The notes under the pieces were generated by a model, which searched no databases, was not told the DNA's origin, and saw only the letters and a program-made list of their open reading frames with translations. DNA of 34,200 nt from Acidimicrobiales bacterium (GTDB lineage Bacteria > Actinomycetota > Acidimicrobiia > Acidimicrobiales > Iamiaceae): the NCBI GenBank assembly GCA_020439505.1, contig JAGQSO010000076.1:1-34200 (forward strand), given 5' to 3'. Positions 8,131 through 17,367 of the stretch are shown one piece after another (positions within the stretch are counted from its first letter, which is position 1; every line of letters begins with the position of its first letter). Position numbers and translations under genes: made by a program.

Positions 8131-9174
8131 ATGTCGAACGAGAACCCGCTCAGCTCGATCATGGGTCGCGACATGGCGGTGGATCTCGGAACCGCCAACA
8201 CCCTCGTGTACGTGAGGGGGCGCGGCATCGTCCTCAACGAGCCGTCGGTGGTGGCGGTCAACGTCAAGGACGGTCGTCCGTTGGCGGTGGGGCTGGAAGC
8301 CAAGCGGATGATCGGGCGCACTCCCGCTCACATCCAGGCCATCCGTCCCCTCAAGGACGGCGTGATCGCGGACTTCGAGATCTGCGAGAAGATGCTGCGG
8401 TACTTCATCCACCGGGTGCATCAGCGGCGCTGGGCCAAGCCGCGCATGGTGATCTGCGTGCCTTCTGGCATAACCGGGGTCGAGCAGCGCGCCGTGCGCG
8501 AGGCGGCGGAGTACGCCGGAGCCCGCAAGCCGGCCTACATCATCGAAGAACCGATGGCCGCGGCGATCGGTGCCGGTCTGCCGGTTCAGGAGCCGGCGGG
8601 CAACATGATCGTCGACATCGGTGGCGGCACCACCGAGGTGGCGGTGATCTCCCTCGGCGGGATCGTCTCCAGCCAGTCGGTACGCGTCGGTGGCGATGAA
8701 CTCGACGACGCGATCATCCAGTTCATCAAGAAGGAGTACAGCCTGGCGTTGGGCGAGCGCACCGCCGAAGAGGTCAAGATCGCCCTCGGATCGGCCTGGC
8801 CCCTCCAAGAGGAGCTGCACGCCGAGATCCGGGGCCGCGACCTGATCACCGGGCTGCCCAAGACCATCGTGACCACCACCGAGGAGATCCGCGAAGCCAT
8901 CGAGGAACCGGTGGCGGCGATCTGCGATGCGGTCAAGGTCACGCTGGACAAGACTCCGCCGGAGTTGGCCGCCGACATCATGGAGACCGGCATCGTGCTG
9001 GCGGGCGGTGGCGCCCTGCTGCACGGCCTCGACGCCCGCCTCACCCATGAGACCGGTATGCCGATCGTGATCGCGCCCAACCCGCTGGACTGCGTGGCGA
9101 TAGGTTCGGGGCAGTCGCTAGAGGAGTTCGAGGCGCTCAAGGGCGTCCTCTTCTCCGCCAACACCCTGCACTGA
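8131..9174 (+). CDS. mreB: Rod-shape-determining actin homologue MreB
   Basis: MreB forms membrane-bound filaments that guide lateral cell-wall synthesis by the Rod complex. The 347-residue product has the actin-family phosphate-1 loop [14 protein letters not shown], the conserved [11 protein letters not shown] segment, the phosphate-2 motif [20 protein letters not shown], the [11 protein letters not shown] motif, and the adenosine motif [19 protein letters not shown] 8131 (MSNENPLSS) is preferred over 8122, since the earlier ATG lies within the predicted -10 hexamer. It heads a block with mreC, mreD, mrdA and rodA, so the cell is probably rod-shaped or elongates laterally at some stage. Some actinobacteria lack MreB and grow from the poles; this organism has the full set. 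Confidence 0.97.
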   Translation: MSNENPLSSIMGRDMAVDLGTANTLVYVRGRGIVLNEPSVVAVNVKDGRPLAVGLEAKRMIGRTPAHIQAIRPLKDGVIADFEICEKMLRYFIHRVHQRRWAKPRMVICVPSGITGVEQRAVREAAEYAGARKPAYIIEEPMAAAIGAGLPVQEPAGNMIVDIGGGTTEVAVISLGGIVSSQSVRVGGDELDDAIIQFIKKEYSLALGERTAEEVKIALGSAWPLQEELHAEIRGRDLITGLPKTIVTTTEEIREAIEEPVAAICDAVKVTLDKTPPELAADIMETGIVLAGGGALLHGLDARLTHETGMPIVIAPNPLDCVAIGSGQSLEEFEALKGVLFSANTLH

Positions 9175-9225
9175 TCCCGGCCTTACCGTCGGGAGCCACA
9201 CCCCTCAGCCCCTTCCCCCTGGTCC

Positions 9226-10053
9226 GTGGTCTTTCCCCGTCGTTCTTCGCGCACCCCCCGTTCCCGGGCCACGTTCGGTCTGTTGGTGCTGACCGCGGTG
9301 TCGCTGCTGGTGCTGGACCTGCCTGGTACCGGTCCGTTGCGACCGATCCGCAACGTTCTGGCCAGTGCGTTCAATCCGGTTCGCTCCGCGGCGGACAGCC
9401 TGCTGGAGCCGTTCTCGAACGGGTGGAAGGGTGCCTTCGGCTACGGCGACCTGAAGGCCGAGAACGACCGGCTGCGGGCCGAACTGGCCGCCACCGCCGG
9501 ACAGGAGGCCGACATCAAACGGCTTCAGGCCAAGGTGCGCGACCTGGAACGACTTAACGGGATCTCCGCCGAGAACCTGCGTCTGTTGACCGCCGAGGTG
9601 ATCTCGGCGCCGTTGAGCAACTTCGACCAGTCGGTCGAGATCGACCAGGGCAGCGGGGCCGGGGTGAAATCGGGCATGGCGGTGGTCACCACCGGCAACG
9701 CCGTCTTCGGCCGCATAAAGACCACCACCGGGGGGCGATCCACCGTCACCCTGATCACGACCGCTGACTTCCAGGTAGGCGTGCGGTTGGCTGACGGGAC
9801 CCGCGCCGTGGCCCAGGGGCAGGGTCGCAACCGCCCGCTGGTGGTGGATTCGGTGGAGGTCACGAGGGCCAAGGTGGGCGACTGGGTGTACACGAGTGGG
9901 GTTGAACGCTCACCGTTCCCCAAGGACCTCAAGATCGGCAAGGTCACCAAGGTGACAACCATTCCCGGTCAGGGAACCACCCTCGAGATCGACCCGCTGG
10001 CAGACCTCGCCTCGGTCTACGTGAAGGTCGTGCTGAAGGATCCTCCCCGTTGA
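9226..10053 (+). CDS. mreC: Rod-shape-determining protein MreC
   Basis: MreC is a bitopic membrane protein linking MreB to the extracytoplasmic wall enzymes. The 275-residue product has a basic N-terminus, one membrane segment (ATFGLLVLTAVSLLVLDL, about residues 15-32), a coiled coil (about 70-120: LKAENDRLRAEL, IKRLQAKVRDLERLN), and the beta-rich MreC domain with VISAPLSNFDQSVEID and GSGAGVKSGMAVVTTGNAVFGRI. The start is GTG 9226, 51 nt after mreB. The stop overlaps the mreD TTG start by 4 bp. Confidence 0.95.
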   Translation: MVFPRRSSRTPRSRATFGLLVLTAVSLLVLDLPGTGPLRPIRNVLASAFNPVRSAADSLLEPFSNGWKGAFGYGDLKAENDRLRAELAATAGQEADIKRLQAKVRDLERLNGISAENLRLLTAEVISAPLSNFDQSVEIDQGSGAGVKSGMAVVTTGNAVFGRIKTTTGGRSTVTLITTADFQVGVRLADGTRAVAQGQGRNRPLVVDSVEVTRAKVGDWVYTSGVERSPFPKDLKIGKVTKVTTIPGQGTTLEIDPLADLASVYVKVVLKDPPR

Positions 10054-10559
10054 TCCCGGCCCGACTGGCGACGGTGCTCATCGTCACCTTGCTATTGCAG
10101 GTGTCGCTGATGGCCACGTTCTCATTCGACGGAGCCCGGCCAGACCTGATGATCCTGGTGGCGGTGGTCGGCGGTTTCGTGGGCGGTGCCGAGCGGGGGG
10201 CGGTGGTCGGGTTCGCCGCCGGGCTGACCTATGACATCGTGCTGACGACGCCGTTCGGACTGTCCGCTCTGGTGTACACCCTGGTCGGCTACTCCGTCGG
10301 TGCGGTGGGGGCGTCGGTCGTCCGGTCGGCCTCCTGGATCGGGCCGGTGGTGGTGGCGGCGGGCTCGGCGGCGGGGATGGTCCTCTACGCCGTCGTAGCG
10401 GCGGTTCTCGGGCAGGCCGCGTTCTCCGGGCCACCCCTCACCGCTATCGTCGTCGTGGTCGCCGCCGTGAACACCGCTCTGGCGCCGCTGATGGTGCGGG
10501 CCATGAGGTGGGCTCGACGTGACGACGCCGACGCCCGACACCCGTACTTCTTGCGATGA
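10050..10559 (+). CDS. mreD: Rod-shape-determining protein MreD
   Basis: MreD is a small polytopic membrane protein of the Rod complex. The 169-residue product is almost entirely hydrophobic, with about five helices, and carries the family pattern ARPDLMILVAVVGGFVGGAERGAVVGFAAGLTYD shortened here to key positions P-D-L near residue 31 and G-F-A-A-G-L-T-Y-D near 54-62. It starts with TTG at 10050 (TTGA overlap with mreC) behind AAGGA at 10036-10040. It ends overlapping mrdA by ATGA. The rare TTG start may keep its level low relative to mreC. Confidence 0.92.
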   Translation: MIPARLATVLIVTLLLQVSLMATFSFDGARPDLMILVAVVGGFVGGAERGAVVGFAAGLTYDIVLTTPFGLSALVYTLVGYSVGAVGASVVRSASWIGPVVVAAGSAAGMVLYAVVAAVLGQAAFSGPPLTAIVVVVAAVNTALAPLMVRAMRWARRDDADARHPYFLR

Positions 10560-12745
10560 CCACCCCCGACCACCGCCACCGCCTCGGCCTCTTGGCGGTC
10601 GCGTCCCTGTCGCTGTTCGGGGCGCTGTTCGCCCGCTTGTGGCTACTTCAGGTGGTCGAGGAGGTGAAGGCCGACCTAGAGGTGGCCAGCAACGCCACCC
10701 GCACGGTCATCGTCCCTGCTCCCCGAGGCCGGATACTCGACCGTCACAACGTGGTGCTCGTCGACAACCGGGTGTCGGTGGTGGTGGCCATCGACTGGCA
10801 GGAGTACCGCGACCTCGAGCCGGAGGTTCAACGGACGATGCTGGAACGCCTGGCTTCGACGTTGAACCGCGACCCCGCAGGCGACCCGGGCGAGGAGGAC
10901 GAGGGCGGGTCGTCGTCAGGGACAGATTCGGGGTCGGGTGAATCGGAGGCCGGCGACTCCGTCCCCGAGGGTGCCGAGGGCGAGCGGGCTGATCCGAAGG
11001 TGACGGTCAAGTTCCTGCAGAAGCGGTTGAACGACAGTCGCTTCAACCACCTGCGTCCGATTCCGGTGGCCGAGGACATCCCGGTCGAGACCGAGATATT
11101 CCTGCGGGAACAGGCGCAGCTATTCCCCACCGTGGTGGTCGAGCGCCAGACCGTGCGCGCCTACCCCTACGGGTCCCTGGCCGCCCATCTGCTGGGCTAC
11201 GTCGGTCCCTTGTCCGATGAGCAGTGGGCGAAGTTCGACAAGAAGAACGATCCGGCCAAGCCCTACGAGCAGTCCGACGAGATCGGCAAGACCGGGGTGG
11301 AGGCAACCTACGAGCGGTTCCTGCGGGGCACGCCGGGGCGTCAGGTCTTCGAGGTCGACGCCGCGGGGCGGATCGTGCGGGAACTAGTCGACCGTCGGGT
11401 CGAGCCCCAGCCCGGCGACGACGTGCACCTGTCGATCGACATCCGCATCCAGTACAAGACCGAGGAGGCTCTCGCCGCCCAGTTGGCGCGGTCGGGATCT
11501 CGGGCGACGTCGGGTGCCGCGGTGGTGGTGGACCCCCGCAACGGCCAGGTCCGGGCCATGGCTTCGTGGCCGACCTATGACCCCGCCGAACTGGTGGGGG
11601 GCATCAGCCAGGAGCTGTGGGCCGAGCTGACCGATCCCGATACCAAGGTGTTGTCGAACCGGGCCATCCAGGAGGCCTATCCGGCGGCGTCGACGTTCAA
11701 GTTGGCCTCCAGCTACGCCGGGTTGAGCCTTGGGATCATCCAGCCCGACGTGGCGGTGGCCGATCCCGGCACGCACCAGCTGTGCTCGCCACCCCGGACC
11801 ACCGACGGCTGTCTCAAGAAGAACTCGGGTGGGGGAGCGGGCCACGGCTACATCACCTTGCCCACCGCCCTGACGGTGTCGAGCGACGTCTATTACTACA
11901 AGATCGGCGAGGCGGCCTACTACCTGAGCGCCCGCGGTGACGCCCCCGAGGATGCGTTTCAGCAAGAGATCATGAGGCTCGGTTACGGCGCCCGAACCGG
12001 GATCGACCTGACCGGTGAGAGCGCCGGTCGCGTTCCCACCCCCGAGAGCAACCGCCAGTTGGCCGACTCGTTGTGGGAGCGCAGCCGGGAGAACTACGAC
12101 AACGACGAGGCGGCCTGGCAGGACGCCCGTCGGTGGAAGGTGGGCTACAGCGCGGATGTCGCCATCGGCCAGTTCGACACCTTGGTCACGCCGCTCCAGA
12201 CCGCCATGGCCTACAGCACCTTGGCCAACGCCGATGGTCGCCTATACCAGCCGTCGATCCTGAGCCACGTCGCCCGGTCCAACAGCGCCACCCTGGTCAA
12301 ACCCTTCGAGGCCGTGATCACCCGAACCATCGACTGGAGAGACTGGCGACCGGCGTTCCTGGAGGGATTCGCCGGGGTCACCCAGTCGCCTTCGGGGACC
12401 GCCTACAGCACCTTCTCGTCCTTCCCGATGGACCGGTTCGCGGTGTCGGGCAAGACCGGTACCGCCGAGGTGGGCGACGGAAGCAACCAGAAGCGCGACA
12501 ACTCGCTGTTCGTGGCCTACGGCCCCAACCCCGACAACAATCTGGTGGTCTCGGTGATGATCGAAGGTGGCGGGTTCGGCTCCCAGTCTGCTGCGCCGGC
12601 CGCCTACATGATTCTCGAGCCGGTGGCCACGGGCGAGTTCGTCCAGGATCGGCCCGGCGGGTTCACCGTCCCTCGTCGGGGCTACATCGATGCCGACTCG
12701 GCGGCGGAGCGAACCTCCTCCATCGGTCAGGGCGGGGCGGACTGA
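10556..12745 (+). CDS. mrdA: Penicillin-binding protein 2 (elongation transpeptidase)
   Basis: PBP2 is the D,D-transpeptidase of the Rod complex, pairing with RodA to crosslink new peptidoglycan during elongation. The 729-residue product has one N-terminal membrane anchor (LLAVASLSLFGALFARLWLL, 12-31), the dimerisation domain with PAPRGRILDRHN (54-65), and a transpeptidase domain with S379-T-F-K382 (acyl-Ser nucleophile), S442-S-D444 in place of the usual SxN, and K633-T-G-T636. An acidic Gly/Ser/Glu-rich, low-complexity insertion occupies about residues 107-148 within the pedestal domain; it is not part of the family core. The ATG overlaps the mreD stop (ATGA), and the stop shares one base with the rodA ATG. 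Confidence 0.95.
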   Translation: MTTPDHRHRLGLLAVASLSLFGALFARLWLLQVVEEVKADLEVASNATRTVIVPAPRGRILDRHNVVLVDNRVSVVVAIDWQEYRDLEPEVQRTMLERLASTLNRDPAGDPGEEDEGGSSSGTDSGSGESEAGDSVPEGAEGERADPKVTVKFLQKRLNDSRFNHLRPIPVAEDIPVETEIFLREQAQLFPTVVVERQTVRAYPYGSLAAHLLGYVGPLSDEQWAKFDKKNDPAKPYEQSDEIGKTGVEATYERFLRGTPGRQVFEVDAAGRIVRELVDRRVEPQPGDDVHLSIDIRIQYKTEEALAAQLARSGSRATSGAAVVVDPRNGQVRAMASWPTYDPAELVGGISQELWAELTDPDTKVLSNRAIQEAYPAASTFKLASSYAGLSLGIIQPDVAVADPGTHQLCSPPRTTDGCLKKNSGGGAGHGYITLPTALTVSSDVYYYKIGEAAYYLSARGDAPEDAFQQEIMRLGYGARTGIDLTGESAGRVPTPESNRQLADSLWERSRENYDNDEAAWQDARRWKVGYSADVAIGQFDTLVTPLQTAMAYSTLANADGRLYQPSILSHVARSNSATLVKPFEAVITRTIDWRDWRPAFLEGFAGVTQSPSGTAYSTFSSFPMDRFAVSGKTGTAEVGDGSNQKRDNSLFVAYGPNPDNNLVVSVMIEGGGFGSQSAAPAAYMILEPVATGEFVQDRPGGFTVPRRGYIDADSAAERTSSIGQGGAD

Positions 12746-13935
12746 TGACCTCGACCCGATACGGCGTCCGCACCCCGCCCCCGAGGTCCGCCCCGGTCGG
12801 TGGTGGGCGATCCCGCGGGGGTGGCGTTCCGTTGTGGCGCCACATCGACTGGGTGCTGGTGGGGGCGGTTGCGCTGGTAACCAGTTTCGGGGCGTTGATG
12901 GTCTACAGCGTGACCCGGGGGCCGGTTCCGCCCTATGACACCAGTTTCGTCAAGCGGGTGATCATGTTCATGGTCATCGGTGCGGTGCTTATGGCGGCGA
13001 CCGCCATGGTCGACTACCGCCGACTCAGGGACTACTGGCCCTTCATCTACGGCGGGTCGGTCCTCATGTTGGTCCTGGTCCTGATACCGGGTGTGGGCGA
13101 GAGTCGCAGCGGTACCCAGGGTTGGTTCCAGCTCGGCCCCTTCCAGCTTCAACCATCAGAGATGGCCAAGCTGGGCATGATCATCGGGTTCGCGGGCCTG
13201 GCGTCGCAGTTCCGAGGCGACCTCGACAACCCCCGGATCCTCATGCTGCTGGGGCTTTGTGGCCTGCCGATGGGCCTGGTCATGCTCCAGCCCGACCTGG
13301 GCACGACGTTGGTGTCGGTGGCGGTTGCCTTTGCCCTTCTACTCGTCGCCGGGGTACGGCCCCGTCTGCTCGGGGTGCTGGCGCTGGGTGCGGTGGTCGT
13401 CACCACCCTGGTGCTGACGTCGGGGGTGCTCAAGGAGTACCAGGTGGCCCGGTTGACCACCTACGTGCGTCAGGATCAGGAGGCCACCTCGGAGAAGGAC
13501 GAGGAGACCCGCTACAACCTGGAACAGGCAAAGCTGGCCATCGGCTCGGGCGGGTTCACGGGCCAGGGTCTGTTCCGAGGGACCCAGACCAACAACGCCT
13601 TCGTGCCAGAGCAGCGCACCGACTTCATCTTCACCGCGGTGGGAGAACAACTCGGTTTCCTCGGCGCTGCCGGGCTCCTGACCGCCTTGGGGGTGATCGT
13701 GTGGAGGATCTGGCGTACGGCCCAGTTGGCCCGTGACGACTTCGGGATGTTGCTGTGCACCGGGATCATGGTGATGATCGTGATCCAGAGCTTCGAGAAC
13801 ATCGGGATGACGGTGGGGATCATGCCGATCACCGGCATCCCGCTGCCTTTCATGAGCTACGGCGGCTCCGCGTTGTTGACCATGTGCATCAGCATCGGCA
13901 TGGTCCTGAGCGTCCACATGCGCCGCTTCAGCTAG
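12745..13935 (+). CDS. rodA: Rod-complex peptidoglycan glycosyltransferase RodA (SEDS family)
   Basis: RodA polymerises lipid II into glycan strands. The 396-residue product has a Gly/Arg/Pro-rich cytoplasmic N-terminus (about 30 residues) and about ten membrane helices. SEDS motifs include WFQLGPFQLQPSEMAK, LQPDLGTT, the long extracellular loop with RYNLEQAKLAIGSGGFTGQGL, EQRTDFIFTAVGEQLGFLG (the loop carrying catalytic Asp), and IPLPFMSYGGSALL near the C-terminus. The frame stays open far upstream (to 12073) inside mrdA, but the family begins after ATG 12745, whose TGATG overlap with mrdA points to coupled translation. The neighbour mrdA makes RodA a better call than FtsW. Confidence 0.94.
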   Translation: MTSTRYGVRTPPPRSAPVGGGRSRGGGVPLWRHIDWVLVGAVALVTSFGALMVYSVTRGPVPPYDTSFVKRVIMFMVIGAVLMAATAMVDYRRLRDYWPFIYGGSVLMLVLVLIPGVGESRSGTQGWFQLGPFQLQPSEMAKLGMIIGFAGLASQFRGDLDNPRILMLLGLCGLPMGLVMLQPDLGTTLVSVAVAFALLLVAGVRPRLLGVLALGAVVVTTLVLTSGVLKEYQVARLTTYVRQDQEATSEKDEETRYNLEQAKLAIGSGGFTGQGLFRGTQTNNAFVPEQRTDFIFTAVGEQLGFLGAAGLLTALGVIVWRIWRTAQLARDDFGMLLCTGIMVMIVIQSFENIGMTVGIMPITGIPLPFMSYGGSALLTMCISIGMVLSVHMRRFS

Positions 13936-13956
13936 GTCTTTTGGCCTGTGGTGATG

Positions 13957-13985
13957 TTGTCACCGAGGGTGAGCGTAGGTATTCT
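13957..13985 (+). promoter_or_regulatory. Promoter of the lipoprotein gene
   Basis: The -35 TTGTCA (13957-13962) and -10 TATTCT (13980-13985) are separated by 17 nt, one of the best sigma-70-like matches in the window. The start of transcription would be near 13992. An ATG at 13991 in the same frame as the lipoprotein would be nearly leaderless, but it gives an unusually long n-region for a signal peptide. Confidence 0.65.
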
Positions 13986-14044
13986 GTCCCATGTCGTCGC
14001 CGACATGGACCGACAACGCAAATGCCCGAAGGGAAGTCGTACCG

Positions 14045-14479
14045 GTGAAGAAGATCTTGACGCTCGCAGTCGCGGTAGCCGTGGCCCTGCTGGTCAGCGC
14101 CTGTGTGCCCATGTTCGACCAGAACCCGTCGTTGACCGCGGTCGACGACGAGTTCGGTACCGAGATCACCTGGTCCTCGGCTACCCCGCCGTCGGCGGAT
14201 CCGCCCGCTGACCCGCCCTACATCACCGACTACCGCATCGACGTCGACGGCGTTCAGGTTGCCATGGTCCCCGGGTACATCAACAACTGCTGGCTCAAGG
14301 GCCTCGAGCCGTCGACCACCTACACGATCGAGGTGACGGCCTACGACAGCAACGGGAAGTGGAGCGGCCAGCTCACCGGTGACTACGCCGCCCTCGGCAC
14401 GCTCACCGTGGACCACACCACGCCCGGCTACGTGCCCGAAGCGCCCGAGCTGATTTGCGAGCCCCCCGGCGTCGGCTGA
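14045..14479 (+). CDS. Small lipoprotein with fibronectin type III-like domain
   Basis: The 144-residue product starts with a textbook lipoprotein signal peptide: KK, a hydrophobic stretch ILTLAVAVAVALLV, and the lipobox VSAC (Cys at about residue 20), so it should be anchored to the outer face of the membrane. The remainder (about 30-125) reads as one FnIII-type beta-sandwich: EITWSSATPP, ITDYRIDVDGVQVAMV, LKGLEPSTTYTIEVTAYDSNGKWSG. Such domains bind other proteins or sugars; no specific function can be given. GTG 14045 is preferred (AAGGGAAG 8 nt upstream). ATG 13991 would add 18 residues. It stands alone between rodA and the radical SAM gene with its own promoter. Confidence 0.8.
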   Translation: MKKILTLAVAVAVALLVSACVPMFDQNPSLTAVDDEFGTEITWSSATPPSADPPADPPYITDYRIDVDGVQVAMVPGYINNCWLKGLEPSTTYTIEVTAYDSNGKWSGQLTGDYAALGTLTVDHTTPGYVPEAPELICEPPGVG

Positions 14480-14611
14480 CGCAGGCCACCTCACCGACGG
14501 GCACTGGGCGCACCGAGCAGACCGCGACCCTCCCACGGTCGGGGCCAGCCGCGGTCCCTGCCCGGCGGAAGGCTGTACGGTCAGCGGTCGGGTCCTCGGC
14601 CGGTCCGGCGC

Positions 14612-14617
14612 TAGAAT
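14612..14617 (+). promoter_or_regulatory. Predicted -10 box for radical SAM-DUF2344-rne operon
   Basis: TAGAAT ends 10 nt before ATG 14628, with no Shine-Dalgarno between. The transcript is inferred to be leaderless or to have only a few leader bases. The 148 nt after the lipoprotein gene hold nothing else recognisable. Confidence 0.55.
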
Positions 14618-14627
14618 CCCGCTCGTC

Positions 14628-16610
14628 ATGACTATCTGGAACCAACTCGAGCCCCTGCTCGGCAAGGTCCAGAAACCAGCCCGCTACATCGGATGCGAGG
14701 ATGGGGCCCAGTCCCCCGAGCACCATCCCCAGGCGGCCGCCTGGTTGCTGGGCTATCCCGACACCTACGAAATCGGTCTTCCCAACCAGGGTCTCCAGAT
14801 CCTGCGCGAGATCATCAACGAGCACCCGGCGGGGCTGGCCGAGCGCACCTACGCACCCTGGACCGACCTCGAGGAGCTGATGAGGGCCAACGGGGTGCCG
14901 CTGTTCTCGGTGGACAGCCACCGGCCGGCGTCGGACTTCGACATCATGGCCTTCAACCTGTCGGCCGAGCTCACCTACACCAACCTGGTCAACCTGATCG
15001 ATCTGGCCGGTTGTCCCATCCGCGCCGCGGACCGATCGGCCGGTGACCTCCTTATCGGGGTTGGCGGTCACTGTGCCTTCAATCCCGAGCCCATAGCCGC
15101 GTTCGTCGACTTCGTGGTGCTGGGTGACGGAGAAGAGGTGGTTGGTGAGGTCACCGAAGCGGTGGCCGAATGGAAGCAGGCGGGCAAGCCGGACCGTTCG
15201 AGCATCTGGCGCGCCCTGGCCGGTATCGCCGGGGTGTACGTGCCCGGCCTCTACGAGGCGGTCTACGACGAGGACGGTCGGCTTGTCGAAACGATCCCCA
15301 CCGATCCCGCCGCCCCCGCCCAGGTGGAGAAGCGCACGCTGCCCGACCTGGCCGAGTGGCCCTACCCTCGCCGCCAGCTGGTACCCCTGACCGAGGTGGT
15401 CCACGACCGCCTGAACGTCGAGGTGTTCCGGGGCTGCACCCGGGGATGTCGTTTCTGCCAGGCCGGCATGGTCACCCGCCCGGTGCGGGAACGCCCCGCC
15501 GACCAGGTCCGAACCATGATCTCCGACGGCCTCAAACGGACCGGTTATGACGAGGTGGCGCTCACTTCGCTGTCCACCGCCGACTTCTCCGGCGTCGACC
15601 AGGTCGTGCACGACACCGTCAACGACCCCGAATGCGGCGGTCAGGTGTCGGTGTCGTTGCCGTCGCTGCGGGTAGACGCCTTCACCGTCGGGATCGCGGC
15701 CCAGATCGGCAAGGCCCGTCGGACCGGTCTCACCTTCGCCCCCGAAGCGGGGACGTGGCGGATGCGCCAGGTGATCAACAAGCTGGTGCGCGAGGAGGAC
15801 CTCTACGACGCGGTGCGCTCGGCCTACTCCCAGGGCTGGCGCCGGATGAAGCTGTACTTCCTCACCGGCCTTCCGACCGAGACCGACGAGGACACCCTGG
15901 GCATCGCCCGCCTGGCCCGCAACGTGGTCGCCATCGGCCGCGAGTACCACCGCAGTCCGTCGGTCACCATCAGCGTCGGCGGATTCGTCCCCAAGGTGTT
16001 CACGCCGTTCCAGTGGTTCGGTCAGAACACCCAGGAGGAGTTACGGCGCAAGATCAACCTGTTGCGCGACGAACTCCGGCGCGAGTCGGCGGTCAAGCTC
16101 AAATGGCACGATCCCCGGGCGTCGGTGGCCGAGGGAATCGTCAGCCGAGGTGATCGTCGCCTCGCGGCGGTGATCGAGGACGTGTGGCGGGCGGGCGGCA
16201 CCTTCCAGGAGTGGTCCGAGAAGTTCGACCTCCAACTGTGGCTCGATTCCCTCGAACGACACGGCCTCACCATGGAGGAGTACGTCTACCGCCACCGCGC
16301 CGAGGACGAAGCCCTTCCCTGGGACCACATCTCGGCCGGGCTCCACCGTGACTTCTTGTGGATGGAATGGCGAGACGCCCTGAACGAGGTGGGCCTAGAG
16401 GACTGTCGCTGGACCCCCTGCTATGACTGCGGGGCGTGCACCGGATACGGCGTCGAACACGTGGTGGCCTCCGCCGTTCCCCCTGCCGGTGGCTCGCAGG
16501 GAACCGGTCAGGACCTGGCGGTCGGTGGCGAGATCCCGGTGGAGTTGACCTCCAAGCCGGCCGGACGGTCGCGAGAGGTCGCTTCGGCGGCGTCTCCGGG
16601 CGCGGGTTGA
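14628..16610 (+). CDS. B12-binding-type radical SAM protein (TIGR03960-like)
   Basis: The 660-residue product matches the radical SAM family found next to RNase E/G in many bacteria. An N-terminal B12-binding-like Rossmann region (about 30-240; PDTYEIGLPNQGLQIL, DIMAFNLSAELTYTN, GDGEEV) precedes the radical SAM core with the [4Fe-4S] ligands C270, C274 and C277 in RGCTRGCRFCQAG. The C-terminal CYDCGACTGYG holds further Cys residues that could bind a second cluster. The family is thought to act on RNA or ribosomal components because of its constant linkage to the next gene and rne; its substrate is not established. A Ser/Gly/Ala-rich tail of about 50 residues follows. No ribosome-binding site precedes the ATG. 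Confidence 0.9.
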   Translation: MTIWNQLEPLLGKVQKPARYIGCEDGAQSPEHHPQAAAWLLGYPDTYEIGLPNQGLQILREIINEHPAGLAERTYAPWTDLEELMRANGVPLFSVDSHRPASDFDIMAFNLSAELTYTNLVNLIDLAGCPIRAADRSAGDLLIGVGGHCAFNPEPIAAFVDFVVLGDGEEVVGEVTEAVAEWKQAGKPDRSSIWRALAGIAGVYVPGLYEAVYDEDGRLVETIPTDPAAPAQVEKRTLPDLAEWPYPRRQLVPLTEVVHDRLNVEVFRGCTRGCRFCQAGMVTRPVRERPADQVRTMISDGLKRTGYDEVALTSLSTADFSGVDQVVHDTVNDPECGGQVSVSLPSLRVDAFTVGIAAQIGKARRTGLTFAPEAGTWRMRQVINKLVREEDLYDAVRSAYSQGWRRMKLYFLTGLPTETDEDTLGIARLARNVVAIGREYHRSPSVTISVGGFVPKVFTPFQWFGQNTQEELRRKINLLRDELRRESAVKLKWHDPRASVAEGIVSRGDRRLAAVIEDVWRAGGTFQEWSEKFDLQLWLDSLERHGLTMEEYVYRHRAEDEALPWDHISAGLHRDFLWMEWRDALNEVGLEDCRWTPCYDCGACTGYGVEHVVASAVPPAGGSQGTGQDLAVGGEIPVELTSKPAGRSREVASAASPGAG

Positions 16611-16620
16611 CGGTGACGCC

Positions 16621-17352
16621 ATGAGGGTCAGGATTCGGTTTCAGAAGGTGGGCAAGGTGCGCTGGACCAGCCACCGCGATCTGGCTCGGATCTGGGAACG
16701 GGCCATTCGGCGTGTAAACCTCCCGGTGGCCTACTCGCAAGGCTTCTCGCCCCGACCCCGCCTCCACTTCGGTCTGGCGTTGTCGACGGGACACGAGTCC
16801 CTGGCCGAGTACCTCGACGTGGACCTCGTACCGGATGCCGCGAACCTCCCGTGCGAAGAGAACCTCGACGTTCTCGTCGGTCCGCTCAGCGAGGCGCTAC
16901 CAGTCGGCATAGACGTGGTTGCGCTCGCGGAGATCTCCACGTCGGTGCCTTCACTCCAACAGGCGGTGACCAGTTGCCGCTGGGAGATCGAGGTTCGGGG
17001 CGGGACGGCCGAGGACGTGGCCGATCAGGTCGACCGCCTGCTGGCCACCCCCGAAATCCTCCTGACCCGGGAACGCAAGTCAAAGTCATTCACCGACGAC
17101 GTCAGGCCCTACCTGCTCGAGTTGTCGGTATCTGGGCCAACCGAGTCCGGAACCATCGTTCGTGCCCACCTGGCCACCCAACCGCGGGGTCTGCGCAGCA
17201 GCGAGTTCATCGCGCTGCTGGACCCCGAATGGGAGGAAGGCCTGGTGCGGCGAACCAACCAGTTGATGCTGCTCGACGGCGCCCTTTGTGAACCTCTGGA
17301 GGTTCACAGCGCGGCCGCGTCGGCGCCGTACGCCCAAGTGCGTGCGTCATGA
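16621..17352 (+). CDS. Radical SAM-associated DUF2344 protein (TIGR03936-like)
   Basis: The 243-residue protein has the DUF2344 N-terminal pattern RIRFQKVGKVRWTSHRDLARIWERAIRR, here seen from residue 3, then AYSQGFSPRPRLHFGLALSTGHESLAEYLDVDL. In many bacteria this domain is fused to, or encoded directly after, the TIGR03960 radical SAM protein, so it is most likely its partner subunit. Here it is a separate gene 10 nt downstream, and rne begins 15 nt after it. The function is unknown. The conserved basic face suggests nucleic-acid contact, which is inference. Confidence 0.88.
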   Translation: MRVRIRFQKVGKVRWTSHRDLARIWERAIRRVNLPVAYSQGFSPRPRLHFGLALSTGHESLAEYLDVDLVPDAANLPCEENLDVLVGPLSEALPVGIDVVALAEISTSVPSLQQAVTSCRWEIEVRGGTAEDVADQVDRLLATPEILLTRERKSKSFTDDVRPYLLELSVSGPTESGTIVRAHLATQPRGLRSSEFIALLDPEWEEGLVRRTNQLMLLDGALCEPLEVHSAAASAPYAQVRAS

Positions 17353-17367
17353 GAAGGGATCTCCAAC

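Noticed and set aside
12073..12744. Long upstream extension of the rodA frame inside mrdA
   Set aside because: SEDS homology and the TGATG overlap begin at 12745. The upstream part is an out-of-frame shadow of mrdA.
14403..15950. 515-residue minus-strand frame
   Set aside because: It is antisense to the radical SAM gene and its composition is that of a shadow frame in high-GC DNA. No domain is visible.
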